This document shows positions 19,193-27,006 of a stretch of 64,000 nt of DNA, in pieces. A program made the position numbers and the translations under genes. The notes below the pieces were generated by a model, which worked only from the letters and a program-made list of their open reading frames with translations, did not search any database and was not told the origin of the DNA. The stretch's first letter is position 1. Every line of letters starts with the position of its first letter. Source of the DNA: Hydrogenophaga sp. (lineage in GTDB: Bacteria > Pseudomonadota > Gammaproteobacteria > Burkholderiales > Burkholderiaceae_C); contig NZ_JAHCKL010000018.1 in the NCBI RefSeq assembly GCF_026125785.1, forward strand, positions 1-64,000. The letters are read 5' to 3'.

Positions 19193-20278
19193 TCAGGCGG
19201 CGAAGGCCGCGGAGAAGCGCCAGACGCCCGCCGTGTCCTTCTCTCTTCGCAACTGGCCGGCGCGCCACAGGCGGTGCAGATGCGCCACCGCTTCGCCCAG
19301 GGCGAAGGTGGTCTGGTGCAGGTCGAGGGCTCGTGGGAACAGCACCGGCAGCACGTCGGCGCCACTGCAGGGCTTTTCGCTGCAGGCCTGCATCACCTCG
19401 GCCAGGCGGTCCCGGTGGTGGTCCTGGAGTTGGCGGATGCGTTCGTGCAGCCCGGTGAACGGGCGTCCATGGGAGGGCAGCACCAGCGTGTCGACCGGCA
19501 GCGGCAGGAATTTTTCCAGCGAATCCAGAAAGAGCGCCAGCGAGTCCGCCTCGGGCTCCTGGTCGTGCACGCTCACGTTGGTCGAGATGCGCGGCAGCAC
19601 CATGTCGCCGCTGATCAGCACCTGGAGGTCGTCACAGTACAGCGCCATGTGTTCGGGGGCGTGCCCATGGCCGCTGATGCAGCGCCACTGGCGCCCGCCG
19701 ATGGTCAGTGGCATGCCGTCGAGCAAGCGTTGGAACCGGTCCGGCACCGAGGGCACCAGGCTGGGGTAGTAGCTGGCGCGGCCACGGATGAGGGCCAGGC
19801 TGTCCGGGTCGGTCAGGCCGTGCGCGGCGAAGAACTCGGCAGCGAGCTGACCGCCAAAGCCGGTCGTGCTTTGCGAGCCCAGGCGACCCATGGCGTAGTC
19901 GGTCGCGCTGATCCACAGGGCGCACTGCCAGCGGCGGCACAACCAGTCCGCCAGTCCGATATGGTCCGGGTGCATGTGGGTCACGATCACGCGCAGGACG
20001 GGCAGGCCCCCCAGCTCGTGTTCAAAGAGCGTCTCCCAGTCGGCGCGGGCCTCGTCGCGCGCGATGCAGCAGTCCACCACGGTCCAGCCCTGGCGGCCAT
20101 CGATCTCGTCGCGCAGCAGCCAGAGGTTGATGTGGTCCAGTGCGAAGGGCAGCGACATGCGGACCCAGCGCACGCCCGGCGCCACCGCCAGCGAGCGGCC
20201 ACGCTCGGGCAACTGTGTGGCCAAGGGGTAGTGCAGGCGGGCTTCGAGCTGGTCGCGGGAGAGGTTCATGCGGTTCAC
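19193..20278 (-). CDS. MBL fold metallo-hydrolase
   Basis: A 361-residue metallo-beta-lactamase-fold hydrolase with HMHPDH at residues 101-106 and later ligands in the GHGHAPEHM and PSHGRPF segments. The C-terminal winged-helix-like extension (about 275-361) is the one seen in MBL proteins of the LACTB2/glyoxalase-like group. It is divergent from liuR across an intergenic region that carries a LiuR-type operator, so it may belong to the LiuR regulon and act on an acyl thioester (inference). MNLSRDQ at codon 4 is an alternative start. Confidence 0.83.
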   Translation of the reverse strand: MNRMNLSRDQLEARLHYPLATQLPERGRSLAVAPGVRWVRMSLPFALDHINLWLLRDEIDGRQGWTVVDCCIARDEARADWETLFEHELGGLPVLRVIVTHMHPDHIGLADWLCRRWQCALWISATDYAMGRLGSQSTTGFGGQLAAEFFAAHGLTDPDSLALIRGRASYYPSLVPSVPDRFQRLLDGMPLTIGGRQWRCISGHGHAPEHMALYCDDLQVLISGDMVLPRISTNVSVHDQEPEADSLALFLDSLEKFLPLPVDTLVLPSHGRPFTGLHERIRQLQDHHRDRLAEVMQACSEKPCSGADVLPVLFPRALDLHQTTFALGEAVAHLHRLWRAGQLRREKDTAGVWRFSAAFAA

Positions 20279-20297
20279 ATTCCGTTAAGATGCCCAA

Positions 20298-20319
20298 GTG
20301 ACGTTGACGTAAACGTCAA
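20298..20319. promoter_or_regulatory. LiuR-type operator upstream of liuR
   Basis: The core TTGACGTAAACGTCAA (20304-20319) is a 7-2-7 palindrome in the space between the MBL gene and liuR. Across 22 bases it matches the second operator at 21868 at 20 positions. The sequence resembles the published LiuR motif of proteobacteria, and the location beside liuR fits autoregulation. Confidence 0.8.
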
Positions 20320-20402
20320 GACTCAGGGCATTCTAAGGAGCAGCGCCACGTTGCGCTGACAGGCAGTGGACACCGTACGAGGCGACGAGGGCTTTTCAAC
20401 CC

Positions 20403-20822
20403 ATGGCGACGAACCCGACCTACACCATCAGCGATCTGGCGCGCGAATTCGACCTCACCACGCGCGCCATCCGCTTCTACGAGGACATGGGCCTGCTGCA
20501 ACCGCAGCGCGAAGGCCCTGGCGGCCGCAACCGGGTCTACACCTCGCGCGACCGCACCCGCCTCAAGCTCACGTTGCGCGCCAAGCGGCTCGGTCTCTCG
20601 CTGACGGAGGCGCGCGAGATCATCGACATGTACGACAGCCCGCGCGACACCGGGCCGCAACTGCGCAAGTTTCTGACCGTGCTGGCCGACCACCGCCGGC
20701 AGCTCGAGGAGCAGATGGCCGACCTGCTGGCCAATCTGGACGAGGTCAAGACCCACGAGAAGGAAGCCCGATCGCTGCTGGCGCGCATCGACAAGGGTGC
20801 GCGGGCGGATCAGAACGGTTAA
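20403..20822 (+). CDS. liuR: MerR family regulator of leucine/isovalerate catabolism
   Basis: A 139-residue MerR-type regulator. The N-terminal winged helix (YTISDLAREFDLTTRAIRFYEDMGLL) is followed by a long dimerisation helix (about residues 75-125). It lacks the cysteine cluster of metal-sensing MerR proteins, as expected for LiuR, which senses acyl-CoA-type signals. The assignment rests on the fold, the two matching palindromes at 20298 and 21868, and liuA nearby. DUF1304 follows 9 bases later, so both are probably one transcript. Confidence 0.87.
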   Translation: MATNPTYTISDLAREFDLTTRAIRFYEDMGLLQPQREGPGGRNRVYTSRDRTRLKLTLRAKRLGLSLTEAREIIDMYDSPRDTGPQLRKFLTVLADHRRQLEEQMADLLANLDEVKTHEKEARSLLARIDKGARADQNG

Positions 20823-20831
20823 GCTGGCGCC

Positions 20832-21200
20832 ATGTCCTTGCTCGCCAATACCGTCGTCGGTCTCGTCGCATTGCTGCATGCCTGGTTTCTGGTGCTGGAG
20901 ATGTTTCTCTGGGACAAACCCGCAGGCATGAAGGCCTTTGGCCAGACACCTCAGTCGGCCGCGGCCACCAAGGTGCTGGCGGCCAACCAGGGGCTCTACA
21001 ACGGTTTCCTGGCGGCGGGCCTGGTCTGGGGCCTGTGGCTGGGCGCAGAGGGCTTTGCGGTCAAGGTGTTCTTCCTGGCCTGTGTGCTGGTGGCCGGCGT
21101 GTATGGGGCTGTCACGGCCAGCCGCAAGATTCTTTTCGTGCAGGCGCTGCCGGCGGCCATTGGCCTGGCGCTGCTCTATCTGGGCCGCTCGGCGGCCTGA
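20832..21200 (+). CDS. DUF1304 membrane protein
   Basis: A 122-residue protein with four hydrophobic membrane segments (about residues 5-25, 55-73, 78-95 and 100-118), matching the four-helix DUF1304 family of unknown function. The conserved NQGLYNGFLAAG segment between helices one and two is typical. It is placed directly after liuR, which suggests but does not prove a link to branched-chain catabolism. Confidence 0.85.
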   Translation: MSLLANTVVGLVALLHAWFLVLEMFLWDKPAGMKAFGQTPQSAAATKVLAANQGLYNGFLAAGLVWGLWLGAEGFAVKVFFLACVLVAGVYGAVTASRKILFVQALPAAIGLALLYLGRSAA

Positions 21201-21213
21201 ACGAGGGCCGGCG

Positions 21214-21822
21214 TCAGGCCCGCTCGTTGTCCGCGTTGTCCCGCTGCCAGTGCGCCTGGCCTTGACTGGCGTCGGTCAGGCGCGCCACAAACGCATCGAC
21301 CTGCGATGCGGGCAGTTCCAGGTGCGCGTTCACGCGGTCGCCGTGTTCGATGGCCAGCAGGCGCGCGCCATGGCCGTCCAGCTCGCGGCGCAGCCAGCCT
21401 TCCAGGGCGTAGGGCAGTTCGCAGCGCAGGGTGTCCCAGCGGATGAGCGGCAGCCTGTCGGCCTTGAGCAGGGCCTGCGCGACGCAGTCGGTGTAGGCGC
21501 GCACCAGGCCGCCTGCGCCCAGCGGTGTTCCCCCGTAGTAGCGCACCACGGTGGCGAGCACCCCGTCCAGGTCCTGGTGGCGCAACACCTCCAGCATGGG
21601 GCGCCCGGCGGTGCCACCAGGTTCACCGTCGTCGTTGGCCGCGGAATGGCCGCCCGCCATGAGCGCCCAGCAGACGTGGGTGGCGCCCGGGTACAGGGCC
21701 CGCAAAGCGGTGACGCGCTGGGTGGCCTGTGCGCGGCCGGATACCGGCTCCACGCACCCGATGAAACGGCTCTTGCGGATCGTGAGCTCGCTGTGGGCGG
21801 CGGCGGCAAGCGTGAAGGGCAT
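21214..21822 (-). CDS. IMPACT/YigZ family protein
   Basis: A 202-residue protein with the N-terminal UPF0029 (IMPACT) domain, including the signature DDGEPGGTAGRPML at about residues 67-80, and a C-terminal DUF1949 ferredoxin-like domain. Homologues are implicated in translation-linked stress responses; the exact bacterial role is not established. It is convergent with the liuR-DUF1304 pair, ending 13 bases from it. Confidence 0.9.
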   Translation of the reverse strand: MPFTLAAAAHSELTIRKSRFIGCVEPVSGRAQATQRVTALRALYPGATHVCWALMAGGHSAANDDGEPGGTAGRPMLEVLRHQDLDGVLATVVRYYGGTPLGAGGLVRAYTDCVAQALLKADRLPLIRWDTLRCELPYALEGWLRRELDGHGARLLAIEHGDRVNAHLELPASQVDAFVARLTDASQGQAHWQRDNADNERA

Positions 21823-21867
21823 GGCGGTCGAGCATAGCCCGAAGACCGGGGCGGGGGATGATCCTGA

Positions 21868-21889
21868 TTGACGTTTACGTAAACGTCAA
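21868..21889. promoter_or_regulatory. Perfect 22-bp LiuR-type operator
   Basis: A perfect 22-bp palindrome whose right 16 bases are TTTACGTAAACGTCAA. It lies 34 bases upstream of the TTG start of the thioesterase gene that leads into liuA. It shares 20 of 22 positions with the operator at 20298, so both should be read by the same regulator, LiuR. Confidence 0.87.
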
Positions 21890-21923
21890 CATAGAATCTC
21901 CGGCTATCCGAACGAGGTCCGCT

Positions 21924-22385
21924 TTGAATCCTGCTGCATTCGAACCCCGCAATCCCGACTACGCCGCCCGCACGCGCGAGAGCTTCGAGCGCCAGGCGGC
22001 CATGCGCACCCTGGGCGCGACGTTGGCGCAGGTGCTGCCCGGTCAGGTGGTGATCACCCTGCCATGGTCCGAGCCGCTGACCCAGCAGCACGGCTTTCTG
22101 CATGCCGGCATGGTGGCCACGGCGCTGGATTCGGCCTGTGGCTACGCCGGTTTCACGTTGATGCCCGCCGAAGCGGCGGTGCTGACCATTGAATTCAAGA
22201 TCAACCTGCTGGCGCCGGCCCAGGGCGAACACTTCCGCATGGTGGGCACGGTCATCAAGCCCGGGCGCACCGTCACCGTCTGCGAAGGCCAGGCCTGGGC
22301 GATCGACGGTGGGCAGGAGCGGCTCGTGGCGACCATGGGCTGCACGCTCATGGCAGTCATCGGGCGCGAACACATCCAGGGCTGA
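21924..22385 (+). CDS. PaaI family hotdog thioesterase
   Basis: A 153-residue hotdog-fold acyl-CoA thioesterase. The HGFLHAGMVATALDSACGYA segment is the PaaI-type active-site helix. The TTG at 21924 (LNPAAFEPRNPDY) was chosen as start because AACGAGG lies 7 bases upstream. An ATG at 21858 would place the LiuR palindrome inside the coding region and add 22 atypical residues. It is the first gene after the operator and precedes liuA by 48 bases, so it is probably a member of the liu unit that relieves acyl-CoA accumulation (inference). Confidence 0.82.
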   Translation: MNPAAFEPRNPDYAARTRESFERQAAMRTLGATLAQVLPGQVVITLPWSEPLTQQHGFLHAGMVATALDSACGYAGFTLMPAEAAVLTIEFKINLLAPAQGEHFRMVGTVIKPGRTVTVCEGQAWAIDGGQERLVATMGCTLMAVIGREHIQG

Positions 22386-22433
22386 GTCCGCCGAAGCCCA
22401 TCTCCCCACTCCCATCACACTGAGGAAGACACC

Positions 22434-23615
22434 ATGACCCCACTGCCCGGCCTCGACTTCCAGCTTGGCGAAGACATCGATGCGCTGCGCGATGCCGTGC
22501 GCGAGTTCGCCCAGGCCGAAATCGCTCCGCGTGCCGCCGAGATCGATGCGCGCGACCAGTTTCCCATGGACCTCTGGCCCAAGATGGGTGCGCTGGGCGT
22601 GCTGGGCATCACCGTGAGCGAGGAGTTCGGCGGCGCGGACATGGGTTACCTGGCCCACATGATCGCCATGGAGGAGATCAGCCGCGCGAGCGCCTCGGTG
22701 GGGCTGTCCTATGGCGCGCACAGCAACCTGTGCGTGAACCAGATCAAGCGCAACGGCAGCGATGCGCAGAAGCGCAAGTACCTGCCACGCCTGATCAGCG
22801 GCGAGCATGTGGGGGCGTTGGCCATGAGTGAGCCGGGTGCGGGCTCCGATGTGATCAGCATGAAGCTCAAGGCGGAGGACAAGGGCGGCTACTACCTGCT
22901 CAACGGCACCAAGATGTGGATCACCAACGGCCCGGACGCCGACACCATGGTGGTCTACGCCAAGACCGAGCCCGAGATGGGCGCGCGTGGCGTCACCGCC
23001 TTCATCGTCGAGAAAGGCATGAAGGGTTTTTCCACCGCGCAGAAGCTGGACAAGCTGGGCATGCGCGGCAGCCACACCGGTGAAATGGTGTTCAACAACG
23101 TCGAGGTGCCGGCCGAGAACATTCTGGGTGGCCTGAACAACGGGGCCAAGGTGCTCATGAGCGGACTGGACTACGAGCGCGCCGTGCTGGCGGCCGGTCC
23201 CATCGGCATCATGCAGGCGGTGATGGACAACGTGGTGCCCTACATCCACGACCGCAAGCAGTTTGGCCAGAGCATCGGCGAATTCCAGCTGATCCAGGGC
23301 AAGGTGGCCGACATGTACACGGTGCTTCAGGCCGGCCGCGCGTTCTGCTACACCATCGGCAAGAACCTGGACCACCTCGGCAGCGAGCACGTGCGCCGCG
23401 TGCGCAAGGACTGCGCCTCCGTCATCCTGTGGTGCGCCGAGAAGGCGACCTGGATGGCGGGCGAAGGCATCCAGGTCTTTGGCGGCAATGGGTACATCAA
23501 CGAGTACCCGCTGGGCCGCCTCTGGCGCGATGCCAAGCTCTATGAAATCGGTGCCGGCACGAGCGAAATCCGCCGCATGCTGATCGGCCGCGAGCTGTTT
23601 GCCGAGACGTGCTGA
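22434..23615 (+). CDS. liuA: Isovaleryl-CoA dehydrogenase
   Basis: A 393-residue FAD-dependent acyl-CoA dehydrogenase that oxidises isovaleryl-CoA to 3-methylcrotonyl-CoA in leucine breakdown. The catalytic base is Glu248 in [13 protein letters not shown], matching Glu254 of human IVD. That internal position distinguishes it from medium- and short-chain enzymes, which have the base near the C-terminus. FAD-binding blocks SEPGAGSD and [10 protein letters not shown] are intact. It is expected to be controlled by LiuR through the palindrome at 21868. Confidence 0.95.
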   Translation: MTPLPGLDFQLGEDIDALRDAVREFAQAEIAPRAAEIDARDQFPMDLWPKMGALGVLGITVSEEFGGADMGYLAHMIAMEEISRASASVGLSYGAHSNLCVNQIKRNGSDAQKRKYLPRLISGEHVGALAMSEPGAGSDVISMKLKAEDKGGYYLLNGTKMWITNGPDADTMVVYAKTEPEMGARGVTAFIVEKGMKGFSTAQKLDKLGMRGSHTGEMVFNNVEVPAENILGGLNNGAKVLMSGLDYERAVLAAGPIGIMQAVMDNVVPYIHDRKQFGQSIGEFQLIQGKVADMYTVLQAGRAFCYTIGKNLDHLGSEHVRRVRKDCASVILWCAEKATWMAGEGIQVFGGNGYINEYPLGRLWRDAKLYEIGAGTSEIRRMLIGRELFAETC

Positions 23616-23667
23616 GCGGGCAGGCTGGCTTCCCGTGTGTCTTTGATTCAGCGTCTAAGATCGCCGC

Positions 23668-24330
23668 ATGACGACCTCTCAACTCCAGAACCTCTTTGAC
23701 GACAACCGCGCGTGGGCGCAGCAGATGGTGCGCGAAAAGCCCACCTTCTTCACCGACCTGCTGGCCCAGCAGAGCCCGCGCTACATGTGGATCGGCTGCT
23801 CGGACAGTCGCGTGCCAGCCAACCAGATCACGGGCCTGGCGCCCGGCGAGGTCTTCGTGCACCGCAACGTGGCCAACGTGGTGGTGCCGACCGACCTGAA
23901 TTGCCTCTCCACCATCCAGTACGCCGTCGACATGCTCAAGGTCGAGCACCTGATGGTGGTGGGCCACTATGGCTGCGGCGGCGTGCAGGCCGCGCTGCGC
24001 GATGTGCGCGTGGGCCTGGCGGACAACTGGCTGCGCCACATCAAGGACGTGCGCGACCGCCATGCCGCCCTGCTGGCCGCCACGCCCGAGCAGCACCGCG
24101 CCGACGTGCTGTGTGAGCTCAATGCGATCGAACAGGTGGTCAACGTCGCGCAGACCACGGTGGTGCAGGACGCCTGGGCGCGTGGCCAGTCGCTCACCCT
24201 GCACGGCTGGGTTTATGGCCTGCGCGACGGCCTGTTGCACGACATGCACATGTCGGTGAATGGCAATGACCAGATCGAATCCATCTACCGCGCGGCCGTC
24301 GCCGGCGTGGGATCGGTGCGCCAAAGCTGA
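23668..24330 (+). CDS. can: Beta-class carbonic anhydrase
   Basis: A 220-residue cytoplasmic carbonic anhydrase. The zinc ligands are visible: Cys44 and Asp46 in CSDSRVPANQ, and His100 and Cys103 in GHYGCGGV; Arg48 completes the Asp-Arg dyad. Its place between liuA and a thiolase is notable: the later liuB-liuD carboxylase consumes bicarbonate, so the gene may supply it (inference). A housekeeping role is also possible. Confidence 0.95.
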   Translation: MTTSQLQNLFDDNRAWAQQMVREKPTFFTDLLAQQSPRYMWIGCSDSRVPANQITGLAPGEVFVHRNVANVVVPTDLNCLSTIQYAVDMLKVEHLMVVGHYGCGGVQAALRDVRVGLADNWLRHIKDVRDRHAALLAATPEQHRADVLCELNAIEQVVNVAQTTVVQDAWARGQSLTLHGWVYGLRDGLLHDMHMSVNGNDQIESIYRAAVAGVGSVRQS

Positions 24331-24414
24331 CACCGGTCCCGGCGTGCCTGCATCCTGCGGTGCGGCGGCGGCATTCTTCAATACCCCGAGTCCGTTTACC
24401 CAAGGAGAGCCTTC

Positions 24415-25599
24415 ATGTCACAGGACCCCATCGTCATCGTCGGTGCCGCACGCACCCCCATGGGTTCGTTCCAGAGCGATTTCGCCAGCCTCGCCGCACA
24501 CGATCTGGGCGGTGCGGCCATCCGTGCCGCGATGCAGCGCAGCGGTGTCGATCCCGCCCAGGTCGACGAGGTGCTGTTCGGCAACTGCCTGATGGCCGGT
24601 CAGGGCCAGGCCCCGGCACGCCAGGCGGCGTTCAAGGGCGGCTTGCCCAAGTCGGCTGGCGCGGTCACGCTGTCCAAGATGTGCGGCTCCGGCATGAAGG
24701 CCACCATGCTCGCGCACGACATGCTGGCCGCCGGCAGCGCCAGCGTCATGGTGGCGGGCGGCATGGAGAGCATGACCAACGCGCCCTACCTGATGCTGAA
24801 AGGCCGCGGCGGCTACCGCATGGGCCACGACCGCATCTTTGACCACATGATGCTCGATGGCCTGGAAGACGCCTACGAGCCGGGCCGCTCCATGGGCACC
24901 TTTGGCGAGGATTGCGCGGCCAAGTACAGCTTCACCCGCGAGCAGCAGGACGCCTTCGCCATCGCCTCGGTCACGCGCGCCAAGGCGGCTACCGACAGCG
25001 GCGCCTTCGCTGCCGAGATCACGCCCGTGACCGTCAAGGACCGCAGTGGGGAGCGCGTGGTGAGCATCGATGAAGGCCCTGGCAAGGTCAAGCTGGACAA
25101 GATCCCCGGCCTCAAGCCCGCCTTCAAGAAGGACGGCACCATCACCGCGGCCTCCAGTTCCTCCATCAACGACGGCGCTGCCGCATTGGTGCTGATGCGC
25201 CAGTCCACCGCGCAGAAGCTCGGCGCCCGGCCGCTGGCGCGCATCGTCGCCCACGCCACCCACGCCCAGGAACCCAACTGGTTTGCCACCGCACCGGTGG
25301 GCGCCACGCAGAAGCTGCTGGTCAAAACCGGCTGGCAGGTCGCCGACGTGGACCTGTGGGAAATCAACGAAGCCTTCGCCGTGGTGCCCATGGCGCTCAT
25401 GAAAGAGCTGGACATCCCGCACGAGAAGGTCAATGTCAACGGTGGCGCCTGTGCCCTCGGGCACCCCATCGGCGCCAGCGGTGCGCGCATCCTGGTCACG
25501 CTGATCCATGCGCTGCAGGCCCGCGGCGGGCGCAAGGGCGTGGCCACGCTGTGCATCGGTGGCGGCGAAGCCACCGCCATGGCCATCGAACTCGTGTAA
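24415..25599 (+). CDS. Acetyl-CoA C-acetyltransferase
   Basis: A 394-residue thiolase that condenses or cleaves acetoacetyl-CoA. The nucleophilic Cys90 is in SKMCGSGMKA, His350 is in GHPIGASGAR and the second Cys380 is in TLCIGGG, the complete biosynthetic-type thiolase triad. A ribosome-binding site AAGGAGA is visible about 8 bases before the start. It lies 19 bases before an acyl-CoA dehydrogenase. In leucine catabolism it would handle acetoacetyl-CoA made from acetoacetate by a CoA transferase not present in the window. Confidence 0.92.
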   Translation: MSQDPIVIVGAARTPMGSFQSDFASLAAHDLGGAAIRAAMQRSGVDPAQVDEVLFGNCLMAGQGQAPARQAAFKGGLPKSAGAVTLSKMCGSGMKATMLAHDMLAAGSASVMVAGGMESMTNAPYLMLKGRGGYRMGHDRIFDHMMLDGLEDAYEPGRSMGTFGEDCAAKYSFTREQQDAFAIASVTRAKAATDSGAFAAEITPVTVKDRSGERVVSIDEGPGKVKLDKIPGLKPAFKKDGTITAASSSSINDGAAALVLMRQSTAQKLGARPLARIVAHATHAQEPNWFATAPVGATQKLLVKTGWQVADVDLWEINEAFAVVPMALMKELDIPHEKVNVNGGACALGHPIGASGARILVTLIHALQARGGRKGVATLCIGGGEATAMAIELV

Positions 25600-25618
25600 G
25601 TCGGAACGAGAGCGGCCC

Positions 25619-26743
25619 ATGCTGAACCAGGACCAACTCATGATCCGCGATGCGGTGCGCGCCTTTGCCCAGGAGCAACTGTGGCCAAACGCGGCGCGTT
25701 GGGACAAGGAGCACCACTTTCCCAAGGACGTTCATCAGGGGCTGGCCGCGCTGGGCGCTTACGGCATCTGCGTGCCCGAAGCGCTGGGCGGCGCGGGGCT
25801 GGACTACCTCACGCTGGCCGTGGTGCTGGAGGAAATCGCTGCCGGCGACGGTGGCACCAGCACGGCGATCTCGGTGACCAACTGCCCGGTCAACGCGATC
25901 CTGATGTGCTATGGCCATGCCCGCCAGCAGGAACAGTGGCTGCGCCCGTTGGCGGCGGGACAGATGCTCGGCGTGTTCTGCCTCACCGAGCCGCACGTGG
26001 GCAGCGACGCCTCGGCCCTGCGCACCACGGCGGTGAAGCAGGGCGACGTGTACGTGATCAACGGCGTCAAGCAGTTCATCACCAGCGGCAAGAACGGCCA
26101 CCTCGCCATCGTCATCGCCGTCACCGACAAAGGCGCGGGCAAAAAAGGCATGAGCGCCTTCGTCGTGCCCACCGACACCCCCGGCTACATCGTCGAGCGC
26201 CTGGAAGACAAGCTCGGCCAGCACAGCAGCGACACGGCGCAGATCCGCTTCGACAACTGCCGCGTGCCGGCAGAGAACCTCATCGGTGCCGAGGGCGAGG
26301 GCTACAGGATCGCGCTCTCCGCGCTGGAAGGCGGGCGCATCGGTATTGCCGCGCAGAGCATCGGCATGGCGCGCAGTGCGCTGGAGTGTGCGCTCACCTA
26401 TGCCAAGCAGCGCGAGAGCTTTGGGCAACCCATCTTCAACCACCAGGCGGTTGGCTTTCGTCTCGCCGAGATGGCCACGCAGATCGAAGCCGCCCGCGCG
26501 CTCACCCACCACGCCGCCACCCTGCGCGACGCCGGCCAGCCCTGTCTCAAGGAAGCCGCCATGGCCAAGCTCTTCGCCAGCGAAATGGCCGAACGCGTGT
26601 GCAGCGATGCGATCCAGGTTCACGGCGGCTACGGCTACGTCAACGACTTCCCGGTCGAACGCATCTACCGCGACGTGCGCGTCTGCCAGATCTACGAAGG
26701 CACGTCCGACGTGCAGAAAATCATCATCCAGCGGGGGTTGTAG
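25619..26743 (+). CDS. Acyl-CoA dehydrogenase (short/medium-chain type)
   Basis: A 374-residue FAD-dependent dehydrogenase. The catalytic base is Glu360 in IYEGTSDVQKIIIQRG near the C-terminus, as in short- and medium-chain enzymes, so it is distinct from the isovaleryl-CoA enzyme. The FAD blocks CLTEPHVGSDA and KQFITSGKNG are present. The start MLNQDQLMIRDAV is 19 bases after the thiolase stop. The natural acyl chain cannot be read from sequence. Its stop codon is followed within 6 bases by a long inverted repeat. Confidence 0.9.
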   Translation: MLNQDQLMIRDAVRAFAQEQLWPNAARWDKEHHFPKDVHQGLAALGAYGICVPEALGGAGLDYLTLAVVLEEIAAGDGGTSTAISVTNCPVNAILMCYGHARQQEQWLRPLAAGQMLGVFCLTEPHVGSDASALRTTAVKQGDVYVINGVKQFITSGKNGHLAIVIAVTDKGAGKKGMSAFVVPTDTPGYIVERLEDKLGQHSSDTAQIRFDNCRVPAENLIGAEGEGYRIALSALEGGRIGIAAQSIGMARSALECALTYAKQRESFGQPIFNHQAVGFRLAEMATQIEAARALTHHAATLRDAGQPCLKEAAMAKLFASEMAERVCSDAIQVHGGYGYVNDFPVERIYRDVRVCQIYEGTSDVQKIIIQRGL

Positions 26744-26748
26744 AGACA

Positions 26749-26991
26749 CCCCCCTGCGCCGCTGCGCGGCTTCCCCCCTCTCTGGCGCGCCTTCGGCGCT
26801 TGGAGGGGGGACGGCTGCTTGGACCGGCAAAGCCGGATCCTCGCAGCCCTTGGGGGAAGACCTGTCTCCGGCGAGCGCGGTGCAACCCAGAGATGCCGAG
26901 GGTCCGGCTCCGCCGGCCCAAGGCATCGTCCCCCCTCCAAGCGCCGAAGGCGCGCCAGAGAGGGGGGAAGCTGCGCAGCGGCGCAGGGGGG
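26749..26991. repeat. REP-like inverted repeat with 65-bp arms
   Basis: Two arms of 65 bp (26749-26813 and 26927-26991) are reverse complements with a single mismatch, separated by a 113-base GC-rich spacer that holds smaller palindromes. Each arm contains GGCGCGCCTTCGGCGC-type stems and runs of six C or G. It fills nearly the whole 263-base gap between an acyl-CoA dehydrogenase and trkA. A single diverged copy of one arm occurs at 29889. It could be a transcription-terminating or RAYT-mobilised element; no transposase is nearby. Confidence 0.85.
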
Positions 26992-27006
26992 AGCTACCAT
27001 CCACCC

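Noticed and set aside
25681-27006. Upstream extension of trkA through the acyl-CoA dehydrogenase and the inverted repeat.
   Set aside because: The extension is out of frame with a solid gene and Arg/Gly-rich; TrkA homology begins at 27007.
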